A stretch of DNA of 64,000 nt, from NCBI GenBank assembly GCA_025642075.2, contig JAODUO010000543.1, positions 356,001 to 420,000 on the forward strand, written 5' to 3'. Source of the DNA: Ridgeia piscesae. Taxonomy: Eukaryota > Annelida > Polychaeta > Sabellida > Siboglinidae. This document shows positions 24,090 to 35,900 of this stretch, piece by piece. A model generated the notes under the pieces. It was not told the DNA's origin, ran no database searches, and was given only the letters and a program-made list of their open reading frames with translations. Both the position numbers and the translations under genes were made by a program. Position 1 is the stretch's first letter. Every line of letters starts with the position of its first letter.

Positions 24090-25680
24090 TCAGAAGGGTG
24101 CCGGTTTTTCCGCCTTCTCCTTTTTCTTCCATGTTGGCCCTTCGTTTGATTCCAAAAGCACTGTCCTCAGCTACCACTTCGTTTGATTTCAAAAGAAGTG
24201 GTAGCCTGGTAGACTATGTGTCGCCAGATCATGCGATTGGTTGCTTACATTGTTCACTGGCGGTCATTGATGTTGCAAGTGACGAGGGACCTTGTCACCA
24301 TGGCCAGTGGACAATTCTCCATTTTAAAGTATGATTTTTGCTGGGCAGGACATGTCTCCATCCTGGAGACATGTCCTGCCCAGCAAACCTTTATTTTGAG
24401 GAGCATGTTCTCTACGCTGGTAACCTTACCCATTTCAAGGACCTCGATGTTGGTGACGAAGTCACTCCAATGTATGTTTAGGATGGTGCGTAGGCAGCGC
24501 TGATGTTAACGCTCGATGAGGCGCTGATGGCGACGATAGGTGATCGACACAGGACTCAGCACCACACACGAGAGTGGACAGCATCATCTAGATCATCAGT
24601 GATCTGTTAGAGCATCATGCTAAAGAATTATGTGAAAAGCGTTGGCGCAAAAACGCAGCCCTATTTCACGCCATTTTATGATTACGAAGGGCCGTGAGAG
24701 AATGTTGCTGTATCTCACTTGACCTAGTTGATCTTCATATAGTTGGATGACCATGGCTAGGAACTTTGGTGGACAGCCTAGCTTTCTAAGAATTTTCCAT
24801 TTCTGCTCACGGTATCAAACGCTTTTGTTAGGTCTACAAAGGCGATGAACAATTCTTTGTTTTCCCTGCTTTCAGGTCACGTTGACGCACAAGTATATAA
24901 TCATGTCCTAGTCTTTCTGTTGGAAGACAGTGTTGGTGATACACAGTTGTTGTTCAGCGCTTAGTTCAAGTAGTATGCGACCAATGTCATATTTGCCTAC
25001 TCTAGAATTATTTAAATCGCCAAGGATGACAATCTTGTCATTTGCTGGAACGTTTCGAAGAAGTCTGTGTACACGTTTTCTTTTTCGGTAGGATCTGCCT
25101 GGATAGTTGGAACACACACACTGAAGACAGTGGCATGCATGACACTAAGTGGCGGACGCATGGAGATGATGCGGTCAGAATTACCGATCGGCAGGTTTGT
25201 AAGCTTGGTAGCAATGGAGTCCCTGACCATGAACCCAACACCTGAAAGACGTCTCTCCTATGTTGATTTGCCAGACCAATACAGGGTATAATCGGCACCA
25301 CGTTCTCTCAGACATCCTTCTTCTGAGAAGCGGATGCCACTGAGTGCCGCGATGTCAATATTCAGCCTGGCGAGTTCGTGTGTAATTAATGTATGCATCT
25401 AACTTCTGATGTTCCAGCAAGCTACTTTGAGTTTGCGTCTGTTCCCACTTTTTAAGGCGTGTTGAATGCGCCGTTTAACCTTCGATGTGTTTCGACCGGA
25501 TTTAGAAGATGCCCGTTGACTGCGGTGAGCCAACTGGTACACATGGAGATAAGCTTTGTCTAGGCCGCCTTTCCTAGGCCCCTCTCCACGTAGAGCAAGC
25601 AGTGCTGTCCCTAGAGAAGGTTGCTTGGTTGCTCAGAGTGCTGCCGGGTGATGTTGTTGTCTCTGGGTCAACATCAGACG
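24090..25680 (-). mobile_element. Non-LTR retrotransposon copy with APE-type endonuclease and partial RT, degraded
   Basis: On the minus strand, endonuclease blocks come first: LKVACWNIRS, LNIDIAALSGIRFSEEG, MVRDSIATKLTNL, DKIVILGDLN, RVGKYDIGR and CITNTVF. RT blocks follow: LFIAFVDLTKAFDTVSR, FLAMVIQLYEDQLGQVRYS, a GVK-stop-GCVFAPTLF block, and the C-terminal HQRCLRTILNIHWSDFVTN, IEVLEMGKV and WAGHVS. In-frame stops, several frameshifts and loss of the segment between DDAVHSRVW and HQRCLRT (about 24535-24600), which includes the catalytic Asp box, show it is inactive. Two hairpins (24170-24205, 24337-24387) lie in its 3' part. Confidence 0.85.
24337..24387. repeat. Perfect 24-bp-arm hairpin in LINE remnant
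   Basis: The arm TTTGCTGGGCAGGACATGTC plus TCCA is followed by a 3-base spacer (TCC) and then its exact reverse complement. The right arm is native LINE sequence (WAGHVS codons); the left arm is an inverted copy, so this is an inverted-duplication breakpoint. Confidence 0.95.
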
Positions 25681-25698
25681 ACTCATACGTCTGAGCCT

Positions 25699-25712
25699 AT
25701 TTCTTTACTATT

Positions 25713-25776
<64 letters not shown>

Positions 25777-25785
25777 GTAAAGAAA
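25699..25785. repeat. AT microsatellite in a 13-bp hairpin
   Basis: About 56 bases of AT flanked by TTTCTTTACTATT on the left and AATAGTAAAGAAA on the right, which are reverse complements. Confidence 0.9.
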
Positions 25786-25858
25786 AATTAACATATTATA
25801 GTTTGGGGTGGCAAAGACAGTAAACATACAAAAACAACAATTATATTATATATAATAC

Positions 25859-25948
<90 letters not shown>

Positions 25949-26045
25949 GTATATACAACATAATATTATATATAATTGGTTGTTTTTTGTAATTGTTTAT
26001 CTGTTTGTCTATTTTGCCACCCCAAACTATAATATGTTAATCTTT
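25783..26045. mobile_element. Inverted-repeat element with AT core
   Basis: The left arm (25783-25850) contains TTAACATATTATAGTTTGGG then GTGGCAAA. The right arm (25957-26045) contains the mirror, TTTGCCACCCCAAACTATAA then TATGTTAA. The interior is AT microsatellite. It overlaps the outer arm of the AT hairpin to its left. Non-coding; likely a MITE whose palindromic centre expanded into AT repeats. Confidence 0.78.
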
Positions 26046-26299
26046 GAGTGTGACATAGTTACAGCGAGCAATATTATTATGTTTAGGGTGTAAGCTGGTA
26101 TGCAGTGTTTTAGTTTATTAAGAATACCACACATTCTTGGGTAAAACAAATTGGGTAAAACAAAATTGTTAGGGCCTTTTCAAAACGGTGCTATTTTTTC
26201 GATTGTATTTTGAATACATTTAGTGCCATCGAGTCGACGTAAACAAGGTCTCGCCAATGGCGTAGCCACGATTTAGCAATGCAGGGGGCCACCCGACAA

Positions 26300-27590
26300 C
26301 CAAGCAAATTCGGAGTATCATCATCATCATCATTGTGCAGCCATGGTGTCCCGTGGTTGGGAGAAGGCCTCAGCATGCTGCTTCCACAATTGCCTATCTT
26401 GGTTGGGCGAAGGCCTCAGCATGCTGCTTCCACATCTGCCTATCTTGCACTCTCTTCTGCCATATGGTACCCTTCCAGTAGTCGTCTAGTTCGTCTCTCC
26501 AACGTCTCGCCGGTCTTCCTCTAGATCTTTTCCTTTCGTATGGTTTCCAGGTGGTGATACGCAGTGTCCATCGGTTATTTCTTATCCTGCTGACGTGACC
26601 TGCCTAGGTCCACTTCCGTCTTCTGACTTGCTCAAACACGTCAGTGACCTCGATCTTTTCTCTTAGCCAGATGTTTGTTTTTCTGTCCCGGTATGTGATG
26701 TTTAACATACTCCTTTCCATCTTTGTTTGTGCGGCTGCAACTTGTTTTTTGCTTGGGTGGTGAGTGCACATGTTTCCGCGCCGTATGTCATTGCAGGAAG
26801 TACGCATGAGTTGTAGATTTGTCTCTTCAAGCATGCTCCAATGTTACCCTTGAAGATGTCGCGGTGCTTGGCGAATTCTGTCCATCCGGCCGTGATTCTT
26901 CTTTGAATCTCCTTGTCTTGGTTTTTGTCTCTGGTGCTGTATCTCTGTCCCAGGTAGATGTAGCTTTCAACGTCCTCGGTCTGAGTGTTGTTGACGTATA
27001 CTTGTGTGTCGGTTTTCATCATCACCTTTGTCTTCGACTTGTTCATCTTCAGACCCTGATTGTCACTTTCATCAGCGAATTCCTGTAGCATTTGTTGTAG
27101 CTCATGTGGTGTATTACCACATATGTCGTCGGCGAAGCGAACATGACATAGGTATTCGCTGTCTATCTTCAAGCTTCTGGTTTCCCAAGTCAGTCGTCGG
27201 TATATGCTTTCGAGTGTTGCCGTGAACAGCTTGGGCGATATCTCACTGTTGTACACCTCTCCTGGTATTGATCTTGTTGCTTTCTTTGTGGATGTGAACT
27301 GTCATCGAGCTGTTGTTATAGATTTCCTTCAGGAGTTCGATGTACACATCTTCTATCCCCTGGTCTTGAAGTGAGGGCAGTACGTACTGCTTGATTTTGC
27401 ACTGAGTCGAAGGATTTCTCGTAGTCGACGAGTGCGGCGCAGAGTGGGATATTATATTCTTTGCTCTTCTCCTTCAGTCTTCAGTTGGTTTACGACATGG
27501 ATGTGTGGTATGTCCTTGAGTATCCGCTTCTGAATCCAGCTTGCTCTCGTGGCTGGTTTTCGTTGAGTGCCTTCTCTAGCGTTTGTGTAT
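26300..27590 (-). mobile_element. RTE-like non-LTR retrotransposon, 5'-truncated copy
   Basis: Minus-strand RT and C-terminal blocks occur in order: NQPREQAGFRSGYS, YNIPLCAALVDYEKSFDSVQ, MYNSEISPKLFTATLESIYR, HVRFADDICGNTPHELQQML, GLKMNKSKTKVM, RDKNQDKEIQRRITAGW, LPAMTYGAETCALTTQAKNK, MERSMLNITYRDRKTNIWL and QVRRRKW. The FADD catalytic box is intact (near 27130). The single frame holds from 27256 to 26702 but stops and frameshifts flank it, and the endonuclease is missing. The 3' end runs into a short ATG-type tail (CAT repeats at 26311-26333 on the plus strand), as in RTE elements. A 45-bp segment is tandemly duplicated at 26350-26445. Confidence 0.88.
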
Positions 27591-27601
27591 AATCACCTGT
27601 G

Positions 27602-27603
<2 letters not shown>

Positions 27604-27671
<68 letters not shown>

Positions 27672-27680
27672 ATATATATT
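27604..27680. repeat. AT microsatellite
   Basis: About 60 bases of AT with a short interrupted end, immediately 5' (on the minus strand) of the RTE-like copy. Confidence 0.95.
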
Positions 27681-27760
27681 CTGTGTATGGTTTTGCTGAA
27701 CTGCCAGCTACATTGGTCAGTAAACTTGGTTGTCATGTCGGTATTTATTTTAAGCGAGGT

Positions 27761-27830
<70 letters not shown>

Positions 27831-27847
27831 CAAAACCATTCACAGAA
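27679..27847. repeat. Hairpin element with AT microsatellite
   Basis: TTCTGTGTATGGTTTTGCTGA (split as TTCTGTGTATGG and TTTTGCTGA) at 27679-27699 is mirrored by TCAGCAAAACC and ATTCACAGAA at 27827-27847 with one or two mismatches. About 60 bases of AT repeat lie next to the right arm (27766-27826). Confidence 0.85.
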
Positions 27848-28289
27848 GGCGTCAACGTTAGAAAGTAAGAGTGAAACGACACATTATTAAAGACACACGA
27901 ACCCAAAGCTCCTACATAACATCAGCCGGCCACCACGTACATTCCTCACGCTACTGTCACAAACCCACTGACAAAGACCATGATAAATACCAACATGTAG
28001 TCACTTACAATAATTAAACATCCATAGATGATGTGGTGTTGGCGTTCAATCAGTAACTTCACAACATGTAACGTTGTGTGTTACCGTGTATAATTTCACA
28101 AAAGGAAGTGGCATTTTCCCAGTGCAAAACCCACTAGATTAATTGCTTTGGTTACAATGAGAATTTTAGCCGGGACAAACGCTTGGAGGACAGTTGAAGG
28201 GGTGATGGGAGATAGACGCATGTGACGTAAACGCAAAGGAAATGTGCTCAGGGCGTGTATTACCTTGGCATACATGAATGCACCAGAGA

Positions 28290-28745
28290 CGATGGCACTA
28301 GCAGAGAAACAACAGGAGAAGGTCCAGGTTTGCGAAAAACAACCTGTTAATAATGATCATGGGAGTTAAGAGAGCTGATAAGAGAAAATGGATGAAATGA
28401 AAGTGGAGGTTGGAGTGAAGGAAAGATCTAAGAAGAAATTGGTGAGGAGGACATGGGCTGGTCGTGTGAAAAAATGGGAGATGAAAAACTGGCAAAGAGA
28501 GCAGATATACAGAAAGTGGAGGGGAAATGGAGGCGAGGAAGACCGAAATTGTGATGGAGTTTGCATTAAACATGACCTAGAAATGGGAGACGAATGGAAA
28601 AAAATGATAGATAGAAGGAATTGGAGACTGCTGACAGAGAACGTTGTAAGAGAAAAGTGAGAGGAAGAAAGCAGACAATGGAAAAAGAAATATCATTGTC
28701 AACTCACCCCTGACGACACTGATGCCAGGAACATAATAACAACAA
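28290..28745 (+). mobile_element. LINE 3' end fragment, plus strand
   Basis: The plus-strand frame 28388-28660 encodes MDEMKVEVGVKERSKKKLVR, RTWAGRVKKWE, EDRNCDGVCIKHDLE and WRLLTENVVREK, then a stop. It resembles the C-terminus of endonuclease-reverse transcriptases of the type KLVRSRLTWAGHVERM...IKRDLE...RRSWRLLIENVVREK. AATAACAACAA at 28735-28745 looks like the 3' tail. The Cys/His zinc-knuckle region is not clear. Opposite orientation to the neighbouring LINE copies. Confidence 0.75.
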
Positions 28746-29182
28746 AATGCAATTTGACACTAGTGTAGTAACCGGGCAACCAATATTTTGAATCCTTAAT
28801 AGCTATATATGCACATTGAGAATAATGATATTTTCATTGCTCTGTCAACTCTCATGCTGCAGCCAGTGACAGAAGTGGAAAATTCCTAACTTAATCCTAT
28901 TTGAATGATGAAAAGTTTTGCGAAAGGGTAGGACTGGGAAGTGAAATCTTACATAGGCATCCTGAAACCCACTGTACTTTGTGACTCTATGAATCAGGCA
29001 GCCAATTATTGGTCCTCCGTTCCCCACCATCCTAATTTTTTTTAGGAATTGGGGGGCATGGCCCCCTGCCCCCTCTGGCTACGCCACTGAGCCCGGTCGT
29101 ATCTAGCCTCGGTTACCCAGGCTCCGTGAGGTGGCAGCACTTTTAAGCCCCTCAACTCTGTCAACACTTGTTAACCCCCAGA

Positions 29183-29707
29183 GCGGCCTTACCCCAGATT
29201 AGGGTAGAGACACTGATTGGCTCTCAGGCCAACTATGAAATAAAAATTAAAATAACGATATACTTTTACAAGATAATGATATCCTATGAAAAGTATTCAA
29301 CATTGAACTTATATTAAAACCAAAATAAGTACAAATTCAAATTTACAGTTGTTTATAAAATAATAATTACGGCAGGATTAACCAATATCCGTGAGGTGGC
29401 AGCATTGTTTAGCATCACACGGATAACATACAAATTAAATAAATATACCTTTTTATCAAATAAATTAATGCTGTATTATAAATAAACTATTAAAAATTAA
29501 ACTTATATTAACACAAAATAAATAGAAATACAAATTTGCAGTTGTTTATAAAAAAAAAATTACGGCAGAATTAACCAGTGTCCGTGAGGTGGCAGCATTG
29601 TATAGATCACGCGGATAAAATTTTAATATTCAAAAGCCGGCAGAATCACCAGACTGTCTTCTCGGCGTAGTTCCGCAGCCGACCGACAGTCGGTTAAGGA
29701 GACTAGG
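29183..29707 (+). repeat. Dispersed repeat family B, copy 2, with internal tandem duplication
   Basis: Matches 11427-11742 end to end but contains the middle block twice (about 29215-29420 and 29430-29610): AACTTATATTA, AAATTTGCAGTTGTTTATAA, AATTACGGCAG, TCCGTGAGGTGGCAGCA and CGGATAA. A further CCGTGAGGTGGCAGCA occurs at 29127. The copy ends with ACCAGACTGTCTTCTCGGCG and GACAGTCGGTTAAGGAGACT. Confidence 0.75.
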
Positions 29708-29720
29708 CCGTATCACAAGG

Positions 29721-30859
29721 CGTGAGCGTTAGCTCATCACAGACGCACCAGAACCTCAGAAGCGATGTCTTGCGTGTGGACTGCGAAGTCAAAAAATATA
29801 TAATTAGCAATATTTTATCAATTTAAACTTAAATAACCAATATTTACGCATTGTACAGAATCAAAACTAATTATGTAGCCTTATAGGCTTGGGGACATAT
29901 CTTCAAATCGCAATTCATCGCCTTTGCAGTCATGATCGATGCGTCTGCACGGGTGCGTTAACTGCTCACCCTCTATGACATCGGCTTTTTATTGATAGTC
30001 TAAAAGACTAATCGAGATGTAAAGTACTCATGCAATATTACCTTTGATGAAATAAGTATAATTATGGTATATGTGTACGCCTACAGAGTGTTATAAATAA
30101 AGGACATAATTTTGGCTGTACCGAACGGCATGGAATGTATATTTAACTACATCGCATGGCAGGTTTTATTCGCGTAAGTTCGGTAATATGTGTGCTCTAC
30201 GGCAAGACGCGCGCTGGGAGCGATCCGTTGTTTGCAGGAAGCTAAAAAGTCTGATCGCTGCATTTTCCAGATGGTAACTAATTGTAATTATGTGTAAAAT
30301 GATCTTAAATCCTATCTCAACCAAGGCACCCGTGACTGGTGTTTCTAGCAAAAATATAATATTTCCACATCAAATGCTTTCTGTAATTTCAGTTGAAACA
30401 AGGTTACAACAATGCCCGGCAAAACCTTTGGGCCTTTGCAGAGTCAGTTTCTTGTTCCGATATTTTTAACTTCCTATTGAATATTCATCTGATTGTTCAC
30501 AAGTTTTTTTTAACAGCTGTGCCAAGATAGGCAAAATATCATGGCATAACCATAACTTGGAAATCTTATAGTTAACCGGCCTAAATTATTAGGGCCTTTT
30601 CAAAACGTTTTTACCACCTTTTTCAATGTGTACGGCCATGGCAGTTCCGCGGTGTCGGACATACATTTCGGAAACTTAGCTATGCACTGCATCAAATTCA
30701 AGGGATAGAAAGTGCCACAACTTTGAATTGTCAGATATTACAAAAACCGACTATGACATAATTGTCCAATATAAAGTTTGTTCCCTCCTGCAACCATTTT
30801 AGCCATACAGTAAAAAAACATGCATGGTGTCGGACGTATTTACACGGACCTAAACTGTT
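29721..30859. other. Intergenic stretch upstream of DAXX
   Basis: No exon or promoter can be assigned. TTAGGGCCTTTTCAAAACG at 30589 also occurs at 26169, so part of it is repeat-derived. Confidence 0.5.
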
Positions 30860-31508
30860 CATCTAGTTTATAGGCATAATTAGTGTTTTGCTCATATGAT
30901 GACAGGCAGACCAGTGCTAGGGAGTATTGTTATTGCTAACTACATCACAGTGACAACTGACTGAAAGACCTCTACCCAGAGGTAAAGGCCAAAATATGTT
31001 GGTTGTTATGTTAAGCCAGGAGGTCTGTAATAAAATGGCCCTCAGAAGAGATACTGCTAATCACTGCTAGGATCTTCTGAGGAAATGTGACAGGTCAACT
31101 TTAAAGTCAGACAGGAAACCAGAATAGCCTAGTGCCAGCTTGGAGCCTGACTAAAGAACAAAGGGGATATTGACCTATGGTCACTGTCAGGTGCTAATCC
31201 GTCCTCTAATCCATCCTCTGTGGTCACAGCCAAGGCCATGGGCGAAGCCTTCTGCTAGGTGTCTTCTTCGGTAAGGTGAAGTTGCAGTGAAAGTAATCAG
31301 TGACGGCGAAAAAGAAATGTTGATACTGACAATGTATTTGAAAAAAGTATTTGAAAGTACTTGAAAATATCAAATACTTTAGAAAAAAGTAATTAACTAC
31401 AAGTACAAATAATTTAAATTCCTAAATTACAAATACTTAACAAAAAGTATTTAAATACTTTCAAATACAAATGTATTTGACCCATGTCTTATATACTACA
31501 TATTTGAA
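30860..31508 (+). repeat. AAATAC-type dispersed element, copy 1
   Basis: Matches 40911-41537 in DAXX intron 8 over about 630 bases: ATCTAGTTTATAGGCATAAT, CAGACCAGTGCTAGGGA, GCTAACTACATCACAGTGAC and AGATACTGCTAATCACTGCT. Its right end is rich in direct and inverted AAATAC/GTATTT motifs and ends TGTATTTGACCCATGTCT. Non-coding; likely a non-autonomous DNA transposon with subterminal repeats. Confidence 0.78.
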
Positions 31509-32929
31509 TTGGATACTCTTGAATATGACCCCATGAATTTGAAATATTGTTATCGTAATGTATTTGATCATGTGTATTTGACATTATAAATAAAAAGAGG
31601 ACATTTGAAATTCTTAAATGCATCATATTTGTATTTGATTCAGAAACCATTAAATTAAATTATTAATCCAGCATTAAATGATTCATTCAATACATCAGAA
31701 AATCGTCTGATTATTAATAACACCTAGATAGTGGATAGTAGTAATCAGTTAGAACAAAAGATAGACAGAAAAAGAATGATACCTAGGGATTCCATGAATG
31801 TTGCCTTTATGTCAGAAACAGGATATTTATTAAAGTAATCATGAAAGTAATCATGATTACATTCTAATGTAGTTGTACTCGACTACATTCAAAAGTAACC
31901 TTACCCGTACTCGAGTACATTTGTGTTATGAGTACTCGTACTCATGCATGTTCAAAGTAATCGTATTCGTACTTGAATACATTTGTATTGTAATCACTCC
32001 ATCTGCTTACATCAGCACCTGTTATATTGGCAGGTGTTCTGATTGTTCATAAAATAAGCCGCATCAAGTCAATTGGCACTTTCTAGTTGCAATGTCAATA
32101 TTCTGGCTAACAACTTACTAAAATATAGAAACAAGTTTTCTCTCATTTGTTAGTAAATATTGTTTAGAAAAGCTTAGAAAAATCTGTTACATAATAGTTT
32201 TATTAAAAACAGGTAACCCTAGTAGGCGGTAGCTAACTAACCTAGACTTGGAGTTATTTTTATTGCTGAAAGAGATACTGTAAATAAAAGGAAAAGAATA
32301 CTGTAATACATTGGGTAGAAATTCTAAGATTGCAAGACTTACTTAGACCTATGACATAGTCATTTACTATGGTATAATATTTATATATTATTTTTAACAT
32401 ATTTGTAATTTTTATTCATAAACACCCACACCATTAACATAAATAACACCAAGCAAATCATGTTATCCATTAATTTATCGCTTTCTCCTCAGTGGTGGAC
32501 TTTGGTAGATGTCCAGGGGGTATGCACCCTCTCTTTTTGGCCCCGGCTCTCAATGGATAGATGTACCTGTTATACAGAATACATACTGCAGCATACAGCT
32601 ACACATTTTACTATTAACAGTGTTCAGTTAAAAAAAAAATTGTTTCAAATTTCTATTTCACAACGTAAATTAATACACCTGAAAATTTACTAATGTTTAT
32701 TCAGTTGAAGTGGTGCTAACATATAAGATGGCATATGAAATATCACAGCAGTACCGACAAGTTAAAACCTCACGTCCAGTCAGTTTATATCAAATGGACA
32801 ATTAAGTTAATTGTTCTAAATTATATGTTGGATGTATTTTAATGTTCAGTATTGTACTCATTGTATCATTCGTTCTTTGATGGCGGGTTTATTTGTACAA
32901 TTCTTGACTTACATTGTTTGACTTTGCAG
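31509..32929. other. Intergenic stretch, likely DAXX promoter side
   Basis: 31830-31990 has many short palindromic strings (GTAATCATGATTAC, GTACTCGAGTAC, GAGTACTCGTACTC) like the subterminal repeats of transposon ends. The remainder is AT-rich. The DAXX transcription start should lie here but cannot be placed. Confidence 0.5.
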
Positions 32930-32975
32930 ATCTGACACACGTAACCCATAAACTTGTCATGTTGTGTCACTAAAC
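32930..32975 (+). other. Putative DAXX 5' UTR segment
   Basis: Lies between a candidate acceptor (TTTGCAG, ending 32929) and the DAXX ATG. It contains the in-frame TAA at 32949, so it cannot extend the protein. The position of the transcription start and of any earlier exon is unknown. Confidence 0.4.
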
Positions 32976-32999
32976 ATGGCAGAAGTTGCATTTTCAAAG
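32976..32999 (+). CDS. DAXX: DAXX coding exon 1
   Basis: Encodes MAEVAFSK and ends at an AAG|GTAACT donor, phase 0. An in-frame TAA at 32949-32951 lies upstream in the same exon, so this ATG is the natural start. A plausible acceptor (TTTGCAG, ending 32929) suggests the exon begins at 32930 and follows an untranslated first exon that I cannot locate. Splicing to exon 2 gives AFSKFMVLCRK, which fits the LFEEFLELCK start of helix 1 in vertebrate DAXX. This is the least certain exon because it is so short. Confidence 0.7.
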
Positions 33000-35900
33000 G
33001 TAACTGTTCTTTTATGTTTCTTTTTGAAGTTTTCCAGAAATGCAGAATATTTTCAGAAGCAAATGTTCCACCTAGTTTATGAGCATTGTTTCCACTACTG
33101 GTTATTTTGTAATTAATTCCATAAGAAGAAGTGGTTTGGTATGATGCCTTCAAGTGGCTTTTCATGTTTCTTAATTATCGGTTGTTGTGTAGCTGCTGTA
33201 TTGAGCAGGTAACTTTATATTTAGGAATGTATGGATTATATGTTAGTTAGCATTACTCATGTATCATGTTATGTTTTGTAAAAGTGTTCAGTTGCACGAG
33301 TTTATTTGTTTGATATTCTGTGGATGATATTCATCAGCAACTTGTGTTTCAATGAAGTGTGTTTTGTATGCAGAGAATACTTCGTATTGTTTGAGGAATA
33401 TTTGCTGATACAATTTAGATTTCTTTAAATTCTTTCAGTTCATGGTCCTATGTCGCAAAGTCACTGGACAAGATGAGGAGGTGCTGAAGCTGATCAAGAA
33501 ACGCCACCAGAAGGCTAAGTCTGATTTCATCCAATCAGATGACTTTGTTAAATTGCTGGAACGCACGACAGATTTGATCACCAATGATGTCATAAACAAA
33601 TACGTGCACATCAAGGACTTGCTGACAGAACTGAAGGCATACCAGGAGCAGCCGGCCAAACCCAGCCGGTCAAGTAATGTCGTTGCCGAAATCCACACAG
33701 ACAGTTCGGCAAGAAAGCGAATATTCGATTCTGACACTGATAGTATCCCAGACATGAAACGGCACCATGGCAATGTTTCTAAAGACCTGGACGAAAACAG
33801 CAAAGACAGTAATGTCAGTGAAAGTACCTCAGAGGCACATAAGCCAGACAAAACTAGTCACAAAGGAAATAGCGATGCCAGACGTATCCACCTGGTTGAG
33901 CACACGAATGTTGCAAACGGCGAATCGGTGACAGAAAAGCGGAAGCGTGACGACGTGTCATCAGCCGAATGTGAGTCGAGTAAAAGATGCAAAGAATCTG
34001 AAGCTGGGGACTGTGGAATAAAGGAAACAACAGTGGGAAATGGGGGAGATGGCTTGGGATACGGGAGGAGTACGGTTCCCAGTGTGGGAAGATCAGCGGA
34101 AGGTGGCTTCGACACGGGTGACACGGGTCAGACGAGGGAGGGGACGGATGGTCAAGCAGCAAAGCGGAAGGGGTCAGAGAGACAGATCATCAAGCTCGAG
34201 GGACTCTTGAAGGTAACCATTGCAGGAAACAAGATGAATAAATCTTTGGGTGGTTGTAAAGTAATTGTAACCAATGTGTAATTAATCGGTTCGTGAACTT
34301 CTTGTTTTGAAAGTTAGGTGATCATGAAAAGTAAAATGATAATGATGAGACATGTTGGAGTGGTCAGTAATGTGCTGGCATTTCTAGTTATTGTGTTGGT
34401 TGATCTTTTCAACAAATACTTCCTAAACTTTAAACTTAGATTACAGCTAAACTAAATTGTACCTTTTCAAGAAATATGTTGGAATATAAGCACAGGAAAG
34501 TTGTCAAAATGTCTTGTCATAACACAGAATGTATTTTGATTGCATATTAAAGTATCGTGACTGCATGATAATTCATAATTAAAACTCAATTATCAAACCC
34601 CCTTTACTAAAGAAAACATCACTAGTTGCAGTTAAAAACCATAAGTTAATAAAATTATACACAAAAGTACAAAAAGTACTCTTATTACCAGTGTGGTCCC
34701 CATAGTAATATATTAGTAATACTTTGTTATTTAGAAATGCCTGTAAATTTTATTATGTAGTTAATGTAAGAATATAGTTATAAATCATGTTTGTTACAGC
34801 TATCTATGATAGAATTTGTTGCAATTATATGAATAGTATGATGTATCATCATTCCTTAAATAAATTAACAATAAATAAATATCGCATTTATAAACATGCC
34901 TTTGTATATTCTTTTTTAATCACACATTTTGCAGCTGTTGTAGTAAATGTTATTTATAATACTGCAGCTGAATGTTGGAAGTAAATTATTCATTTATTAT
35001 TATTTATTATTGACCGATTAATTGTGTCAAATATCTAGGCTTACAATGTGTATAACTGTGTGTAGGATATCAGCAAACGCATCCGGAAGTTGGAGGAGAA
35101 AGAAATGTCACTGGACGAGATGGAAGATGACTCAGCCTATACACTTGTGGAACGCTATAAGGCGAAGTTTGTCAAGGTTTGGAACAAGCTATGTAGCCTC
35201 AAAGGCCGCGCACCAACGACGGGCCGACCCATTGAGAGAAAGTTCCACTTTGAAGGTGCATGATCAGTTCTTTGATGTACTCATCTATTGGGAACAGCCT
35301 TTCATGACAATCTTCAGAGTTTTGTTCACCCACAGTGGGATTGCATGTCAGTCATTACATGAATATTCATTATATGTAAATTTAAGTGGCGTCACATGAT
35401 CACACTTTGAGAGAAGGTTGGCCCAATAAAATAGATGACAACTTTTTTTTTTAATTTGACTGTAGGGCATCATTTAGGGCTGGTGATTGCTTGCACCCTT
35501 CTGCTCCTCGGCTCACGAAAATTAATTATCTTGCAAGTGATTTATTGCTGGTCCTAACTGCTGGAGTCGTTCACGTCACCAGACTGCTGCATGGGGGGTA
35601 CCACATCGTTGTCTGTTCATAATAGACTAGTCACAAGTAGGCCTACTCGTCGAGTATGTGTCGAGTATTTTACCAACATACAGTAAAATGTTTCAAGTTA
35701 TGTCAATGCATGATATCACAAATTGACTCGCACGAATGCCACCAAACGGATAAAGACGACACAGAAATCACTTGCCTAACTTTGGGCATATTTAGATGAA
35801 TGATTTAGCACTTCTCATTTATGATATTTTTCATAAATGTATCGCTTTTCAGATGTGAAGCGCTGAACTAAGCTCTAGTTGAATTCTCTTTAATGACGTC

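Noticed and set aside
28298..28573. Minus-strand Leu/Phe/Ser-rich frame
   Set aside because: Antisense of the plus-strand LINE C-terminal fragment, which has recognisable motifs.
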